From a virus, in IMG/VR virus record IMGVR_UViG_3300031553_000006, positions 1-47,052 of that record: a stretch of DNA of 47,052 nt; one strand, 5' to 3'. Positions 23,504-31,225 of the stretch are shown piece after piece (position 1 is the stretch's first letter; each line of letters opens with the position of its first letter). Below the pieces are notes generated by a model, which worked only from the letters and a program-made list of their open reading frames with translations, had not been told where the DNA came from and did not search any database. The translations under genes were made by a program, and so were the position numbers.

Positions 23504-25212
23504 GTCGCACCCCCCGGAGCCACACCGCCAGCACCCATCAGCGCTTCCATCGGGCTACCCGGCTGGGGCGCCGCACTCATTCTCTGGCCGGCCTCAGCTC
23601 CGACTTTTGCCAATTCCGCCTGTTGCATCATCTGTTGTATCTTGGCTCTCTGTTCGCGGATCTTCTTGACTTCCTCGTCGCTTCTCACGTCTTTCTCGGG
23701 CATCCCGTGAGCGTTCGCCAAGTCTTCCATCACCTCGTCACCGTTGATCCGGTCAACAGAATCAGGCCAATACGCAGCGACCTTATCAGCGGTCTCCAGG
23801 AAGCTCATAATCCCATGAGTCTTGAACAACATGCGTTGCGCCTGATACAACGGCCCCAAATATTCAATGTCCAATTCCGTAGCCCCAAGCTCGTACAGAA
23901 TATCCGGGGGCTCCGGAAGTCTTCCGGCTTTTCGGGCCAACATAGCCGAACGTTTGTTAGTCTTGTCCAACACATCACCGACAAACCGATAAATCATGGG
24001 AGCCAGCACAGTAGATTTCTCACCCATCTTTTGAGCCACTTCAAAAGCCGTCATTTGTTTTTCGGCCAGCAAGAGACTCAAAAAGAAATCATAAAAGAAG
24101 TGCCACTTAATCCTTGCTTCTATTCTGTCCAACTGATCCACGAGAAAAGGTACTTGAATACCAAGATTCACTGCCTGGAGCTGTCCAGGTTGGTCCTGGG
24201 CCCGCAGCCAGCTTGCACCACCAGGGTTAAGATCAATCATGCCTCGGCGCTCAATCGGGGCCTCCCACGGAGGATCTGCAAGCTTCTGCCCACTGATAAT
24301 ATTAACCTCAGACATCCGGTTCGCCATCATGATATCTTTGAGTGCGTTACTACCTGGACACCTTGGATACGTTTCACCACTATCCAAAATACATCGATAC
24401 ACTACGGTGGGCATAACCTCAAACCCACTTTCACCAAGAATCGAGCTTTTTTTGATGTCCACGTAGTAAGAAGCAAACTGCATATGTTGGGTACTCTTCA
24501 GCCCTTCTACCCGCTCTTCTCGGGGTAAAACGATCCACAAAATACTGAACTCTTTCAACGGGTTGTCTTTTGCAGCTTGTACACGTTCCGGATGTAACTT
24601 CTCTTCACCGAAGTACTTCACGGCGTTTCGGTTGGAAATGTTGTATTCCCTAAGTATCATGTCTACTTCCCCATCCTCATTCACACCAAAATACATCTCG
24701 ATGGGATGGAAGACGTGATACAGTAATTTACGCTTTTTTGAATGTTCGGTTACGAAACAATAGCCAGGTCCGATACTTCCGCCGTCCCGCAAAAGCACAC
24801 CAAGGGCCTGGTAGAATCCCCCACAGTTTCCACCAGAGTTTTTGAACTCGGCGTACATAGCCTCTTCATATTCCTGTAAATACCGCTTGATCTCTGGAAT
24901 ATCGTTTAGGTCCGGCACACCGGGAACACGCCCGACTTGATATCGATTCCATTTGTAAACAGGATTAGCCATATGTCCCAGAATCCCGTCAGCCCATACC
25001 TGCAGGACGTGATTACCAATTCCGTCAAAAACATTATCCTCGGTGGTCATGCCCTTTGCGTTGCCACCCCGCATCAAAATCTCACGGTTGGGCAATAGGT
25101 ATTCAGCCTGTTTCTGCCATCGGGCTTCATGGGGTTTACGCTGTTTCTTAAACAGGTTCAGAGTCTTGATAAACTCCTGAGCCAGTTTCTTGTCCTCTGC
25201 AGTCTCAACCAT
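23500..25212 (-). CDS. portal (head-tail connector) protein
   Basis: 570 aa from ATG 25212. Typical podophage portal features: KQRKPHEARWQKQAEYLLPN near the N-terminus, then GNHVLQVWADGILGHMANP, WNRYQVG, IKRYLQEYEEAMYAEFKNSG, the central ADPPWEAPIERRGMIDLNPG, and the long C-terminal helix (ILYELGATELDIEYLGPLYQ) with a Gln/Ala/Gly-rich tail. Twelve copies form the DNA entry ring and bind terminase. The TAA stop of the small gene upstream shares one base with this ATG. Confidence 0.9.
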   Translation of the reverse strand: MVETAEDKKLAQEFIKTLNLFKKQRKPHEARWQKQAEYLLPNREILMRGGNAKGMTTEDNVFDGIGNHVLQVWADGILGHMANPVYKWNRYQVGRVPGVPDLNDIPEIKRYLQEYEEAMYAEFKNSGGNCGGFYQALGVLLRDGGSIGPGYCFVTEHSKKRKLLYHVFHPIEMYFGVNEDGEVDMILREYNISNRNAVKYFGEEKLHPERVQAAKDNPLKEFSILWIVLPREERVEGLKSTQHMQFASYYVDIKKSSILGESGFEVMPTVVYRCILDSGETYPRCPGSNALKDIMMANRMSEVNIISGQKLADPPWEAPIERRGMIDLNPGGASWLRAQDQPGQLQAVNLGIQVPFLVDQLDRIEARIKWHFFYDFFLSLLLAEKQMTAFEVAQKMGEKSTVLAPMIYRFVGDVLDKTNKRSAMLARKAGRLPEPPDILYELGATELDIEYLGPLYQAQRMLFKTHGIMSFLETADKVAAYWPDSVDRINGDEVMEDLANAHGMPEKDVRSDEEVKKIREQRAKIQQMMQQAELAKVGAEAGQRMSAAPQPGSPMEALMGAGGVAPGGAT

Positions 25213-25505
25213 TAACCCTTCTCCTTGGGATACATCCACGGTTGCGCCCACGGTTCTGCAAACTGATCCCCACGCTTCCACATTTTCTTTTTCTCATCCC
25301 AGGCAAACCCCTCTTTCTGCATGGCCTGGACCTGAGACTGCCACTGGGCAAGTTCGTCTTCCGAGGGACCACGCAGCGCCTTGAGTCTGGACTTGATACC
25401 ACGAATCAACGGGGTCGGCGTTCCGTACTCAGCACCCCGGGCCACGGGATTGGGATTACGTTTCAACCATTTAGTCGATCTAAACGGAATGCGTTCGTCA
25501 GCCAT
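25212..25505 (-). CDS. hypothetical protein, 97 aa, portal-adjacent
   Basis: Starts at ATG 25505 (MADERIPFRSTKWLKRNPNP) after GGAG, just beyond the terminator at 25518-25543. It has a basic N-terminal half, then EDELAQWQSQVQAMQKEGFA, and a Trp-rich end (WAQPWMYPKEKG). It is first gene of the portal-to-glycosyltransferase unit. Function unknown; small proteins here are often head-assembly or terminase accessory proteins. Confidence 0.6.
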   Translation of the reverse strand: MADERIPFRSTKWLKRNPNPVARGAEYGTPTPLIRGIKSRLKALRGPSEDELAQWQSQVQAMQKEGFAWDEKKKMWKRGDQFAEPWAQPWMYPKEKG

Positions 25506-25517
25506 GATTTCCTCCAA

Positions 25518-25543
25518 TAAAAAACCCCACCTTTCGGCGGGGA
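25518..25543 (-). terminator. terminator after large terminase gene
   Basis: Minus strand CCCCGCC-GAAA-GGTGGGG with a GAAA tetraloop, then TTTTTTATT. One G-T pair in the stem. Confidence 0.9.
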
Positions 25544-25612
25544 TCAAATGTTATATCGTAACTGCAGATAACAACAAATAATGTCGTTTACTACAGTTGA
25601 AATGTTATATTT

Positions 25613-25654
25613 TGAATGACGAAAGTAACCGCTACAGCTTACCTTTGTCGTTCA
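25613..25654. repeat. imperfect 16-bp inverted repeat
   Basis: Arms TGAATGACGAAAGTAA and TTACCTTTGTCGTTCA match at 13 of 16 positions around a 10-nt spacer. It lies just after the terminase stop and about 70 bp before the terminator. Like the element at 6851-6893 it has GAAAGT at the end of its left arm and AATATA right after its right arm. Confidence 0.55.
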
Positions 25655-25659
25655 ATATA

Positions 25660-27099
25660 TCACCTCAACGAATTGTACCGTCTCGTCCCTTCCAGCGGAT
25701 CGTACCGGTCCCTCCGTTGCTGCTGTAACAACGCTGGTACCGGATCTCGAGCATCGGGCCGCAAATCAGGTGCAAACAACCGCACCATCACATATTGTAA
25801 AGCATCGTGAATATGTGAGTACTTGTTCTTCAGTATGTTGGGCAAAAACTCACCCATCAGACTCTTGTTCTGTGGGTAACAGTACCCACCCAAAAACCCG
25901 TTGATCAGTCGTGTGCAGCTGGGATCAATCAATATCCCGTCTATGCGCCCCAACATCTGATCCACGGCTTCTATTCGAGCCTGTACATTCTGCTCACTCG
26001 GCGCCACCGCTACCCCACACTGAGCCATCAACGTAGCGTTCGACGTGAACCCACCCTCTTTTGTCGAATACTCAGCATTTCCAGCCGGGTCAGCCCAATG
26101 TTGAATCTCTTTTGCCCCCGGGAACGCCAGATTCATTTGGTGCACCACGTATTTCGTAAAGTCCACGATGTTCATGCGATCATTATGGTACTCTCGAAGT
26201 ATCTGAACTCTCATCGGGCTTGGTAGTTGCGCCACAGTACACGCCGGCCGATTCCCACTGTTGTCCCATCCGCAATACAACGTTCCCTTATTCCAGACCA
26301 ACGGCTCTTTGGCTACGTGATACTCTCGGCGGAAGTTGTTGTACACGAGTTTCCCAGAAACCATAACACCGGGCTTGCCCAAAATGTACATATCCACCCA
26401 GTCAGAATAGTCACGATACGCCAGCCGCAAATCGGCATAATAATTGACCGGCAAGTTCGCATCGTTTTCTCCCGGCGGTTGCCAAAAGCCCTCGTGGTCT
26501 TCCAGGGGGTCCGCCGGGGGAAGCGGTCCGGGTGGAAGCACATTCCACTTGAACTGAGAATACGTCGGGTGCTCCACATCAGGAGGATTGGTGGTTTCCA
26601 TCCCAAACTTATGCGGACACTTTGGCGGAAACCGACCGATCCGGTTCGCCAACATTCGCTTGACTTCTTCCGGAACCTCAATACTCTCATCTATCCAGTA
26701 TCCAGTGACTTCCAAAGACTTGAACTTCTTGATATCCCCCGGACGGTCACAGGACCGAAAAAGAATCTCAACCTCAAACCCTTCAGGCCACTGCAAAAAA
26801 TACTTATTGTTTGCTTTTTCTTCACTCCCCCACGGAAACCATTCCATAACAGTTTTCTGCGTGGTATCAGTCAACTCACGATAAGAATTCCGGATAATCA
26901 CCCACCGGGTTTTCTTGATCCCATACGTGCTAAACAAAAACATGGGAGCGTATCTGCAAACTTCCCAGGCCGCAGCTGAAGTCTTCCCAGACCCCACCGG
27001 GCCGACCATGCACCGATATGTAGCCCCCGAAGAATGAAAAAGCCGCATCGTGGGAAGCGGCATATAATTCTTGGTCTCTTGTTCAGGACTTTGTAACAT
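25660..27099 (-). CDS. terL: terminase large subunit
   Basis: 479 aa from ATG 27099, which overlaps the small subunit gene by 17 bp. Walker A is MVGPVGSGKTSAA (residues 33-40 GPVGSGKT). The Walker B-like EVTGYWIDESIEVPEEV follows, and the coupling region GRFPPKCPHKFGMETTNPPD. The nuclease domain shows YCGWDNSGNRPACTV, EIQHWADPAGN and GILIDPSCTRLINGFLGG, with the acidic residues expected for RNase H-like metal binding. It pumps DNA into the prohead through the portal encoded downstream. Confidence 0.9.
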   Translation of the reverse strand: MLQSPEQETKNYMPLPTMRLFHSSGATYRCMVGPVGSGKTSAAAWEVCRYAPMFLFSTYGIKKTRWVIIRNSYRELTDTTQKTVMEWFPWGSEEKANNKYFLQWPEGFEVEILFRSCDRPGDIKKFKSLEVTGYWIDESIEVPEEVKRMLANRIGRFPPKCPHKFGMETTNPPDVEHPTYSQFKWNVLPPGPLPPADPLEDHEGFWQPPGENDANLPVNYYADLRLAYRDYSDWVDMYILGKPGVMVSGKLVYNNFRREYHVAKEPLVWNKGTLYCGWDNSGNRPACTVAQLPSPMRVQILREYHNDRMNIVDFTKYVVHQMNLAFPGAKEIQHWADPAGNAEYSTKEGGFTSNATLMAQCGVAVAPSEQNVQARIEAVDQMLGRIDGILIDPSCTRLINGFLGGYCYPQNKSLMGEFLPNILKNKYSHIHDALQYVMVRLFAPDLRPDARDPVPALLQQQRRDRYDPLEGTRRYNSLR

Positions 27100-27508
27100 C
27101 TCTCTCCCCGGGTTTAGGACAAGGTAAATAACCAACGTTGATAACAACCCCACCCGGCCCCCCTGGACCCATCTGTTGTTTCTGTACCAACTCAATACAC
27201 TTCAACGCCCTGTCCACCGCATACAAAGCCAGCCGAATATCCTGCTGTTCTTTCGCTTGATCGTAAAGTCCAGAAATCTCTCGATACCATTTACCAATCA
27301 GATCCCCTGCGTTTTCGGCTTGAACAAGTTGTCTCTCAGCACTCGCTTGCTCCAAAAGTTTGGGCATACAGTTGAGCTTGTGTTTACGAACCGACTGCCA
27401 CCCAACATTAAAATGTTTCCCTATGTTTCTAAAAGGAACCTGGCGAATGATCTCGTCGTGTATCTCGTCAAGTTGCGGATGTCTACAAATGGTGCAAGTC
27501 TGTGGCAT
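27083..27508 (-). CDS. small terminase subunit-like protein
   Basis: 141 aa from the ATG at 27508. The N-terminus has CTICRHPQLDEIHDEIIR, then a helix-turn-helix (FRNIGKHFNVGWQSVRKHKL). The middle is a helical oligomerisation-type segment and the tail is Gly/Pro-rich. It directly precedes the large terminase, and DNA binding by an N-terminal HTH is the small-subunit plan. The CTICRHP motif also appears in the second protein of this type at 35251-35541. Confidence 0.7.
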   Translation of the reverse strand: MPQTCTICRHPQLDEIHDEIIRQVPFRNIGKHFNVGWQSVRKHKLNCMPKLLEQASAERQLVQAENAGDLIGKWYREISGLYDQAKEQQDIRLALYAVDRALKCIELVQKQQMGPGGPGGVVINVGYLPCPKPGERDVTKS

Positions 27509-27515
27509 ATCATTC

Positions 27516-27659
27516 TTACTTCTTCCGCTTATTCGCCTGGATCGCTCGGTGCTGGGCAAGAGCTTTTTTCTTGGTTCTATGCTTGCCGATCACTTGGCCT
27601 TTTTTCTTCCCGTGGCAGTGAACAACAGCATAACCCGATCCGACTTTCTTAACGCTCAT
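27516..27659 (-). CDS. small basic protein, 47 aa
   Basis: MSVKKVGSGYAVVHCHGKKK followed by GQVIGKHRTKKKALAQHRAI and a Lys/Arg tail. Pattern 'vKKvgsGY-VvH--Gk--G--k-KkkAl-q--AIqaNK' is a small protein often found by phage terminase genes. Its start overlaps the lipoprotein stop (ATGA). The charge suggests nucleic acid binding; role unknown. Confidence 0.65.
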   Translation of the reverse strand: MSVKKVGSGYAVVHCHGKKKGQVIGKHRTKKKALAQHRAIQANKRKK

Positions 27660-28024
27660 ACCCCGCCCTGCATCGGCACCGCTGTATCTACCAGCGCATT
27701 CACCACAATCCGGAATACCATCAATATGGAATCATCCAATCGTTCGGTCATCATGTAATATTGCGTAATCCCCTCGGCGATCTGCTGATATGATAACCCG
27801 GTTGCCTCAAGTTCTTGCCACGCCTCCGGTTCGTCCAGATAAATAGACATCTCGCACTGACCAGCTGCAAATCCCACCAGAAACACAATCTGCACATACG
27901 GTTCCATCTGGAACCAAACATATCCATTCAACTGCAAAGCAAAATCCGGCACCTCCGAGATTGCGGACATGGTGACACAACCGAACAGACACACCACAAG
28001 CATCAACACAAGTATCTTCTTCAT
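27656..28024 (-). CDS. phage-encoded lipoprotein-like protein
   Basis: 122 aa from ATG 28024. MKKILVLMLVVCLFGCVTMS is a clean lipoprotein signal with an LFGC lipobox, so the mature protein would begin at Cys16 and be lipid-anchored in the envelope. The rest (VPDFALQLNGYVWFQMEPYV and YLDEPEAWQELEATGLSYQQ) is unrecognised. A TTG start at 28030 is possible. A lipoprotein in the packaging region could act in superinfection exclusion or as an outer-membrane anchor; neither is shown. Confidence 0.6.
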   Translation of the reverse strand: MKKILVLMLVVCLFGCVTMSAISEVPDFALQLNGYVWFQMEPYVQIVFLVGFAAGQCEMSIYLDEPEAWQELEATGLSYQQIAEGITQYYMMTERLDDSILMVFRIVVNALVDTAVPMQGGV

Positions 28025-28040
28025 TGCCAAGTTCCCCCAA

Positions 28041-28114
28041 TAGACCGAGATGGACTTGAACCATCGGCCTCCCGGATATCAGCCGGACGCTCTAACCAAC
28101 TGAGCTACCGATCT
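28041..28114 (-). tRNA. tRNA-Ile (GAT anticodon)
   Basis: A 74-nt cloverleaf: acceptor AGATCGG/TCGGTCT with wobble pairs, D-arm GCTC...GAGC, anticodon arm TCCGG-CTGATAT-CCGGG with anticodon GAT, T-arm GATGG-TTCAAGT-CCATC, discriminator A. No CCA is encoded. It lies between the 54-aa gene and the lipoprotein gene, in the same direction. Confidence 0.9.
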
Positions 28115-28277
28115 ATTTCTGTTCTGCGTAGATTTTATCTCGCAGTTCTACCAAAACCGCGTGTTCCGCTTCCGTGTAACCGCAACCGTTCCACCACGGA
28201 TCCTCATCCACAAAAGCTGTCCCCTCGCACTCAACAACATCCCGCATGTACTTCTCGAGCAATTTTCTATAGTTCAC
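28113..28277 (-). CDS. small conserved-looking phage protein, 54 aa
   Basis: GTG start at 28277 gives VNYRKLLEKYMRDVVECEGT and a tail GYTEAEHAVLVELRDKIYAE. The pattern 'nY+-LL++Ym-hv-ecEG-dFv' followed by 'f-eeE---L--l' is one I associate with short phage proteins of unknown role. A longer form from ATG 28319 would overlap the previous gene by 38 bp. Its stop overlaps the tRNA-Ile 5' end by two bases. Confidence 0.55.
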   Translation of the reverse strand: MNYRKLLEKYMRDVVECEGTAFVDEDPWWNGCGYTEAEHAVLVELRDKIYAEQK

Positions 28278-28281
28278 GCCA

Positions 28282-28590
28282 TTAACCCGACCACCCGTCA
28301 GACGGAGCCTTGATAACATACAAAGTCCCGCTGTCCATCACGGTTACGGTTAAATCGTTCACGGGATGCTTGAGAACATGAATCCTGCTGAAATTTATAA
28401 CATCCGCAACATCTTCCCAAATAACGTTCCCGGCACCGTCCGACACCAGAAGATCATCTCCCACTGTCGCCCCCTTAGATACCCAGTGCAGATAATTGAC
28501 ATCCACAATTGGATCGGCCAATACATCTGACATTGCATCTCCCTCGGCCGCCATTTTAATAACGGGTGTCGTTTCCTGTGTTACCGCCAT
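28282..28590 (-). CDS. putative small structural protein, 102 aa
   Basis: MAVTQETTPVIKMAAEGDAM then VDVNYLHWVSKGATVGDDLL and a beta-rich end (VTVMDSGTLYVIKAPSDG). The sequence looks like a small beta-sandwich of the type found near tail-fibre genes ('G-lvieDa-GnvIw--va'). Overlaps its neighbour by 10 bp. Function not assigned. Confidence 0.55.
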   Translation of the reverse strand: MAVTQETTPVIKMAAEGDAMSDVLADPIVDVNYLHWVSKGATVGDDLLVSDGAGNVIWEDVADVINFSRIHVLKHPVNDLTVTVMDSGTLYVIKAPSDGWSG

Positions 28591-28805
28591 TTGTTTCCTC
28601 CAAAAATCATTAATATGAAAATCACTATATTTTGATACCGCCGACCGAATGCGGCTCCTTCAGACCACAAAATCCCTGGATAGCCAGCCAGCAAATGTTG
28701 TTTGTCACCCTGCCCCAACCCGTCGGCAGAAATTGGGACAGGAGTATTCCAGGGCTGCAAAAGTGTAATCAGCGCCAGCTTTTTATTGTCAGTGTCAATA
28801 GCCAT
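28581..28805 (-). CDS. hypothetical protein, 74 aa
   Basis: MAIDTDNKKLALITLLQPWN then PVPISADGLGQGDKQHLLAG and YPGILW. This 'A-+-KrlA-l-ll-pw--p-P--dg-i---D+-hLl--Y-Gi' pattern occurs in short proteins next to phage structural genes. The C-terminus ends in a hydrophobic segment (NIVIFILMIFGG), possibly a membrane helix. Its start overlaps the previous stop by one base. Confidence 0.55.
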   Translation of the reverse strand: MAIDTDNKKLALITLLQPWNTPVPISADGLGQGDKQHLLAGYPGILWSEGAAFGRRYQNIVIFILMIFGGNKWR

Positions 28806-29818
28806 TATGGTCCACTCACAAACTCACCGCGAGTCACCGTGCCCTCGCTTTCGCTGACGGGAGCCTTGTGATCCACAACCGCTCCGACATCGTTGAATAC
28901 CTCGATGGTTGAGCCATCATCAGTTACCTTGTTCCGCAGAAATTTATAGAGCCATGCGATCTTTGCCTCGATAGAAGCCGTTACCGGTGGCGCACCCTGG
29001 GCAGGTTCACCAAGCGTGTCGGTTTTAAGAACATCAACTACCTGTGCGTTGACCGCAGCAGTATCCGGTAAAGCACCAACTAACTCGCCTAGACCAGCAA
29101 GATCAGCAATAATATCCGTCAGTGCCCCCGCATCTGGTATCTCGTCCGTCACTGCTTGAATAGCAGCCGCAGCCGTCCCGACCGCGCCGTTCTCTACCGC
29201 CGTATTAACATCAGCAGCAGAGGCCAAATCCCCTCGGATTTTTTCTAAGGAATCAGTTTCCGCATCGAAATCCGCACCACCGTTATCATCGGCCAGCTTG
29301 GCGAGCATCGCGCCAAGAGTTGCGGCAGCACCGTCCAGGGCAACAGGAGTACCAATTTTCTCCAATATGTTATCAAGGTCCAACCCACCATCATCGGATA
29401 TCGGCAAACCTCCAGCCGCATCAGCAGCAGCAGCAGGAAGGGCCGTCATGCCCATTCTCACACCGTCATACGGATTGTAGTTGACCAGGGGGTGAGAGTT
29501 CCCGATCACGATCATTCCGGTCACCGTCCCACCGACCTCAAACTCATCCACTCCAGCACCAACGTCACATGCGGCGTCTGGAGGGTCAAGACGATACGCT
29601 CCGTCAGACAAGTGACAAAAGCCTCCAGCATCGTACGCCCCATCTGGAGTCTGCGTTTTCTCCGTGATCGCTACGACTGCGCCATTCAAGCGACGATACC
29701 AGAGTGCGAGTCCAGCAGTCTCAAAGGTGACGCCAGTTTCGGGTAACCCCGTTGTTGCGTCTATGATCCAGATTATCGTAGATTGACTCGTCGCACCCTT
29801 TAAAATTGGTCTGCCCAT
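28805..29818 (-). CDS. virion/tail-associated protein, 337 aa
   Basis: The N-terminal third (MGRPILKGATSQSTIIWIID, TGLPETGVTFETAGLALWYR, and DGAYRLDPPDAACDVGAG) reads like an extracellular beta domain common to phage tail proteins. Residues about 125-270 are Ala/Asp-rich and helical (ALPAAAADAAGGLPISDDGG), probably a trimeric coil. The end (TASIEAKIAWLYKFLRNKVT, then STIEVFNDVGAVVDH) is a common phage tail-protein motif. It is probably a structural fibre-like component; not exported by a signal peptide, unlike the next two genes. Confidence 0.6.
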   Translation of the reverse strand: MGRPILKGATSQSTIIWIIDATTGLPETGVTFETAGLALWYRRLNGAVVAITEKTQTPDGAYDAGGFCHLSDGAYRLDPPDAACDVGAGVDEFEVGGTVTGMIVIGNSHPLVNYNPYDGVRMGMTALPAAAADAAGGLPISDDGGLDLDNILEKIGTPVALDGAAATLGAMLAKLADDNGGADFDAETDSLEKIRGDLASAADVNTAVENGAVGTAAAAIQAVTDEIPDAGALTDIIADLAGLGELVGALPDTAAVNAQVVDVLKTDTLGEPAQGAPPVTASIEAKIAWLYKFLRNKVTDDGSTIEVFNDVGAVVDHKAPVSESEGTVTRGEFVSGP

Positions 29819-29830
29819 ATTATCCTCCGT

Positions 29831-31225
29831 CTAAATTCTCAAAAGTATTCTGCCAAGTACAGCCCACGCCATCGCATACCAAGCCCAGAAAATCGGCATT
29901 ACCTGTATTTGTGATAAAAGCACCATCACAAGCCTTTCACTCGGTGGCGTAGCACCGCTATCAAACTCATACGCTCCACGATCCCACACACCGTCTACGG
30001 CCCGGGCAACCCCCACGATATCAACACTATTCCCAGCAGGCGATCCCGTTTCTGTTCCTGCATCTGTCGCCTGCGTGAGAGTAAAAACATTACCAGCATA
30101 GTTCGTGAAAAAACCAGAAGTTATATTGCCCTGACCGTTTGCTTCACTGTGCGTTCCATCGTCAAAGGCGTTGTAATCGTGGGTTGTTCCCAACGCGATG
30201 GCATCACAATTATACCAAAGATTATTCCTGCATAGATTTGTAGCAGAGTTATCCCCTTGGTCAAAACCACTTACTCCTGCCTGATTGCTTCCGAAATCCA
30301 CAATTGTATTATTAAAGAAACTACAATTTTCTACATAGAACTCCGACCCGATCTCGAACGGTCCTCCGGTTGTACCGTCTACATCGAAAATCAAGTTTCC
30401 ATACATCTGAACATTGGTAGCCGACAAGCCCGTTGGCGTTCCATGACCCGGAGTGTAGAATCCGTCATTGGTCCCGTTCTCGATGATGTTCCATCTAATT
30501 ATATTGTTCAGTTCGTTGTGAGCACTGATCCCATCGCCGTGACACCTGACTGATGACCAGTTGTTTTCAAAATAGTTCTTCTCAATTACACAATCACTCC
30601 AACTTCGTGTCAGTATAAAACGACCAGATTCGTGTATGTAGTTGTTAGCGATGGTATGATGGTCTCCCCCCACTGCTGAGTAAAGACAAGTCTGGTAATA
30701 GTCGTAACCACTTCCAGCAGACTCCATATCTGTATATTTTATAGTGATATATGATCTATCACCTGAAAAGACCATTAAATGTAAATTATCTGCTGATGGA
30801 CTTCCTGGGGGATTTATCCTAAATCCATACCCGGATTTTCCACTTCCAACTTGACCGTTAAACTCCCAATAATTTGTGCTGAAAGTTAATGGTCTTGCAA
30901 AATCAGCCTGTCCATCACCGTATCCGTTATCCCATCCTGTTTCTGTACCATGATCAGCTACTATAGCTTTTTTGATGTAAACATACGTTGACCCGGATGC
31001 AGCAAGACTAAATGTATCAGCAATATAAGAACCATCAGCTATATAGATGATATCACCTCGGACTACTCCAGCCCCACCCCAGGTAATATCATCCATATCC
31101 TCCCAAGCATCTGTCCAATCGGTGCCATCATTGGTTCCCGCCGCCCCATCTCGTATGTAGTGATTCGCTGACCAAGAGAAAGAACAGACTAAAAGTAGCA
31201 ACAAAAAACAAAAGACTTTCTTCAT
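29831..31225 (-). CDS. exported parallel beta-helix protein, membrane-anchored
   Basis: 464 aa. A Sec signal peptide (KKVFCFLLLLLVCSFSWSA) is followed by HYIRDGAAGTNDGTDWTDAW, the start of many secreted right-handed beta-helix proteins. The body has repeats rich in Asn, Gly and aromatic residues (NNIIRWNIIENGTNDGFY; FFNNTIVDFGSNQAGVSG). The domain ends in WDRGAYEFDSG, and a C-terminal hydrophobic segment follows (PIFWAWYAMAWAVLGRILLR). Phage tailspikes normally lack both signal and anchor. A product displayed on the infected host's envelope is likely. Coupled by ATGA to its paralogue upstream. Confidence 0.7.
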   Translation of the reverse strand: MKKVFCFLLLLLVCSFSWSANHYIRDGAAGTNDGTDWTDAWEDMDDITWGGAGVVRGDIIYIADGSYIADTFSLAASGSTYVYIKKAIVADHGTETGWDNGYGDGQADFARPLTFSTNYWEFNGQVGSGKSGYGFRINPPGSPSADNLHLMVFSGDRSYITIKYTDMESAGSGYDYYQTCLYSAVGGDHHTIANNYIHESGRFILTRSWSDCVIEKNYFENNWSSVRCHGDGISAHNELNNIIRWNIIENGTNDGFYTPGHGTPTGLSATNVQMYGNLIFDVDGTTGGPFEIGSEFYVENCSFFNNTIVDFGSNQAGVSGFDQGDNSATNLCRNNLWYNCDAIALGTTHDYNAFDDGTHSEANGQGNITSGFFTNYAGNVFTLTQATDAGTETGSPAGNSVDIVGVARAVDGVWDRGAYEFDSGATPPSERLVMVLLSQIQVMPIFWAWYAMAWAVLGRILLRI

